A model generated the notes under the pieces. That model was not told the origin of the DNA, made no database searches, and saw only the letters and a list, made by a program, of their open reading frames with translations. Below are positions 14,423 to 14,431 of a DNA stretch of 14,431 nucleotides, piece by piece. Numbering within the stretch: the stretch's first letter is position 1; each line of letters opens with the position of its first letter. The DNA lies in NCBI GenBank assembly GCA_900759445.1, contig CAAEVH010000009.1, forward strand, positions 1 through 14,431. The letters run 5' to 3'. The DNA is from an uncultured Raoultella sp. (lineage in GTDB: Bacteria > Pseudomonadota > Gammaproteobacteria > Enterobacterales > Enterobacteriaceae). Made by a program: the position numbers and the translations under genes.

Positions 14423-14431
14423 AAAAATGAA

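Noticed and set aside
14138..14431. A coding gene or the start of 16S rRNA in the last 294 bases
   Set aside because: The stretch is fully explained by rrn P1/P2 and the antitermination leader. The 16S 5' motif is not reached before the window ends.

Overview
This window is a core-chromosome segment of a gamma-proteobacterium in the family Enterobacteriaceae. Nearly every protein is close, from memory, to its Escherichia coli counterpart in sequence and length. The gene order also matches the E. coli stretch dnaE-accA-ldcC-yaeR-tilS-rof-yaeP-yaeQ-arfB-nlpE-proS-trmO-rcsF-metQ-metI-metN-gmhB-rrnH. Amino-acid differences spread through LdcC, TilS, NlpE and ArfB, and the lack of a yaeF gene between nlpE and proS, argue against E. 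coli itself. A Klebsiella-, Enterobacter- or Raoultella-like relative is plausible, but the genus cannot be settled from this sequence alone. I see no mobile element, CRISPR array, prophage or accessory island.

Layout. (1) Positions 1-1275, + strand: the 3' end of dnaE (replicative polymerase alpha subunit), accA (acetyl-CoA carboxylase carboxyltransferase alpha) and a strong terminator. (2) 1298-5307, + strand: ldcC (lysine decarboxylase) behind an extended -10 promoter, yaeR (VOC-fold protein) and tilS (tRNA-Ile lysidine synthetase), ending in a bidirectional terminator shared with the convergent rof. (3) 5310-5757, - strand: yaeP-rof, the latter encoding the Rho inhibitor. A 17-bp dyad lies upstream, over a putative promoter. 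(4) 5954-7650, + strand: yaeQ-arfB-nlpE, covering a PD-(D/E)XK-like protein, a ribosome-rescue hydrolase and an outer-membrane stress lipoprotein. It ends in a bidirectional terminator facing proS. (5) 7754-13382, all - strand: metN-metI-metQ (methionine ABC importer), rcsF (Rcs sensor lipoprotein), trmO (tRNA methyltransferase) and proS (prolyl-tRNA synthetase). (6) 13571-14137, + strand: gmhB (heptose phosphatase for LPS core), divergent from metN across a MetJ operator. (7) 14138-14431: the upstream region of an rRNA operon with tandem P1 and P2 promoters and the boxB/boxA/boxC antitermination leader. The 16S gene begins beyond the window.

Functionally this is housekeeping DNA: replication, fatty-acid synthesis, translation fidelity (tilS, trmO, proS, arfB), envelope stress sensing (nlpE, rcsF), LPS core synthesis (gmhB) and methionine uptake. 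No previously undescribed multi-gene system is evident. The points worth a second look are regulatory: the dyad upstream of yaeP-rof, the MetJ array that may also cover the gmhB promoter, leader hairpins at tilS and proS, the metQ/rcsF boundary, and the uncharacterised conserved genes yaeP, yaeQ and yaeR. Gene identities rest on recognising the protein families and their motifs by eye; no database search was run.
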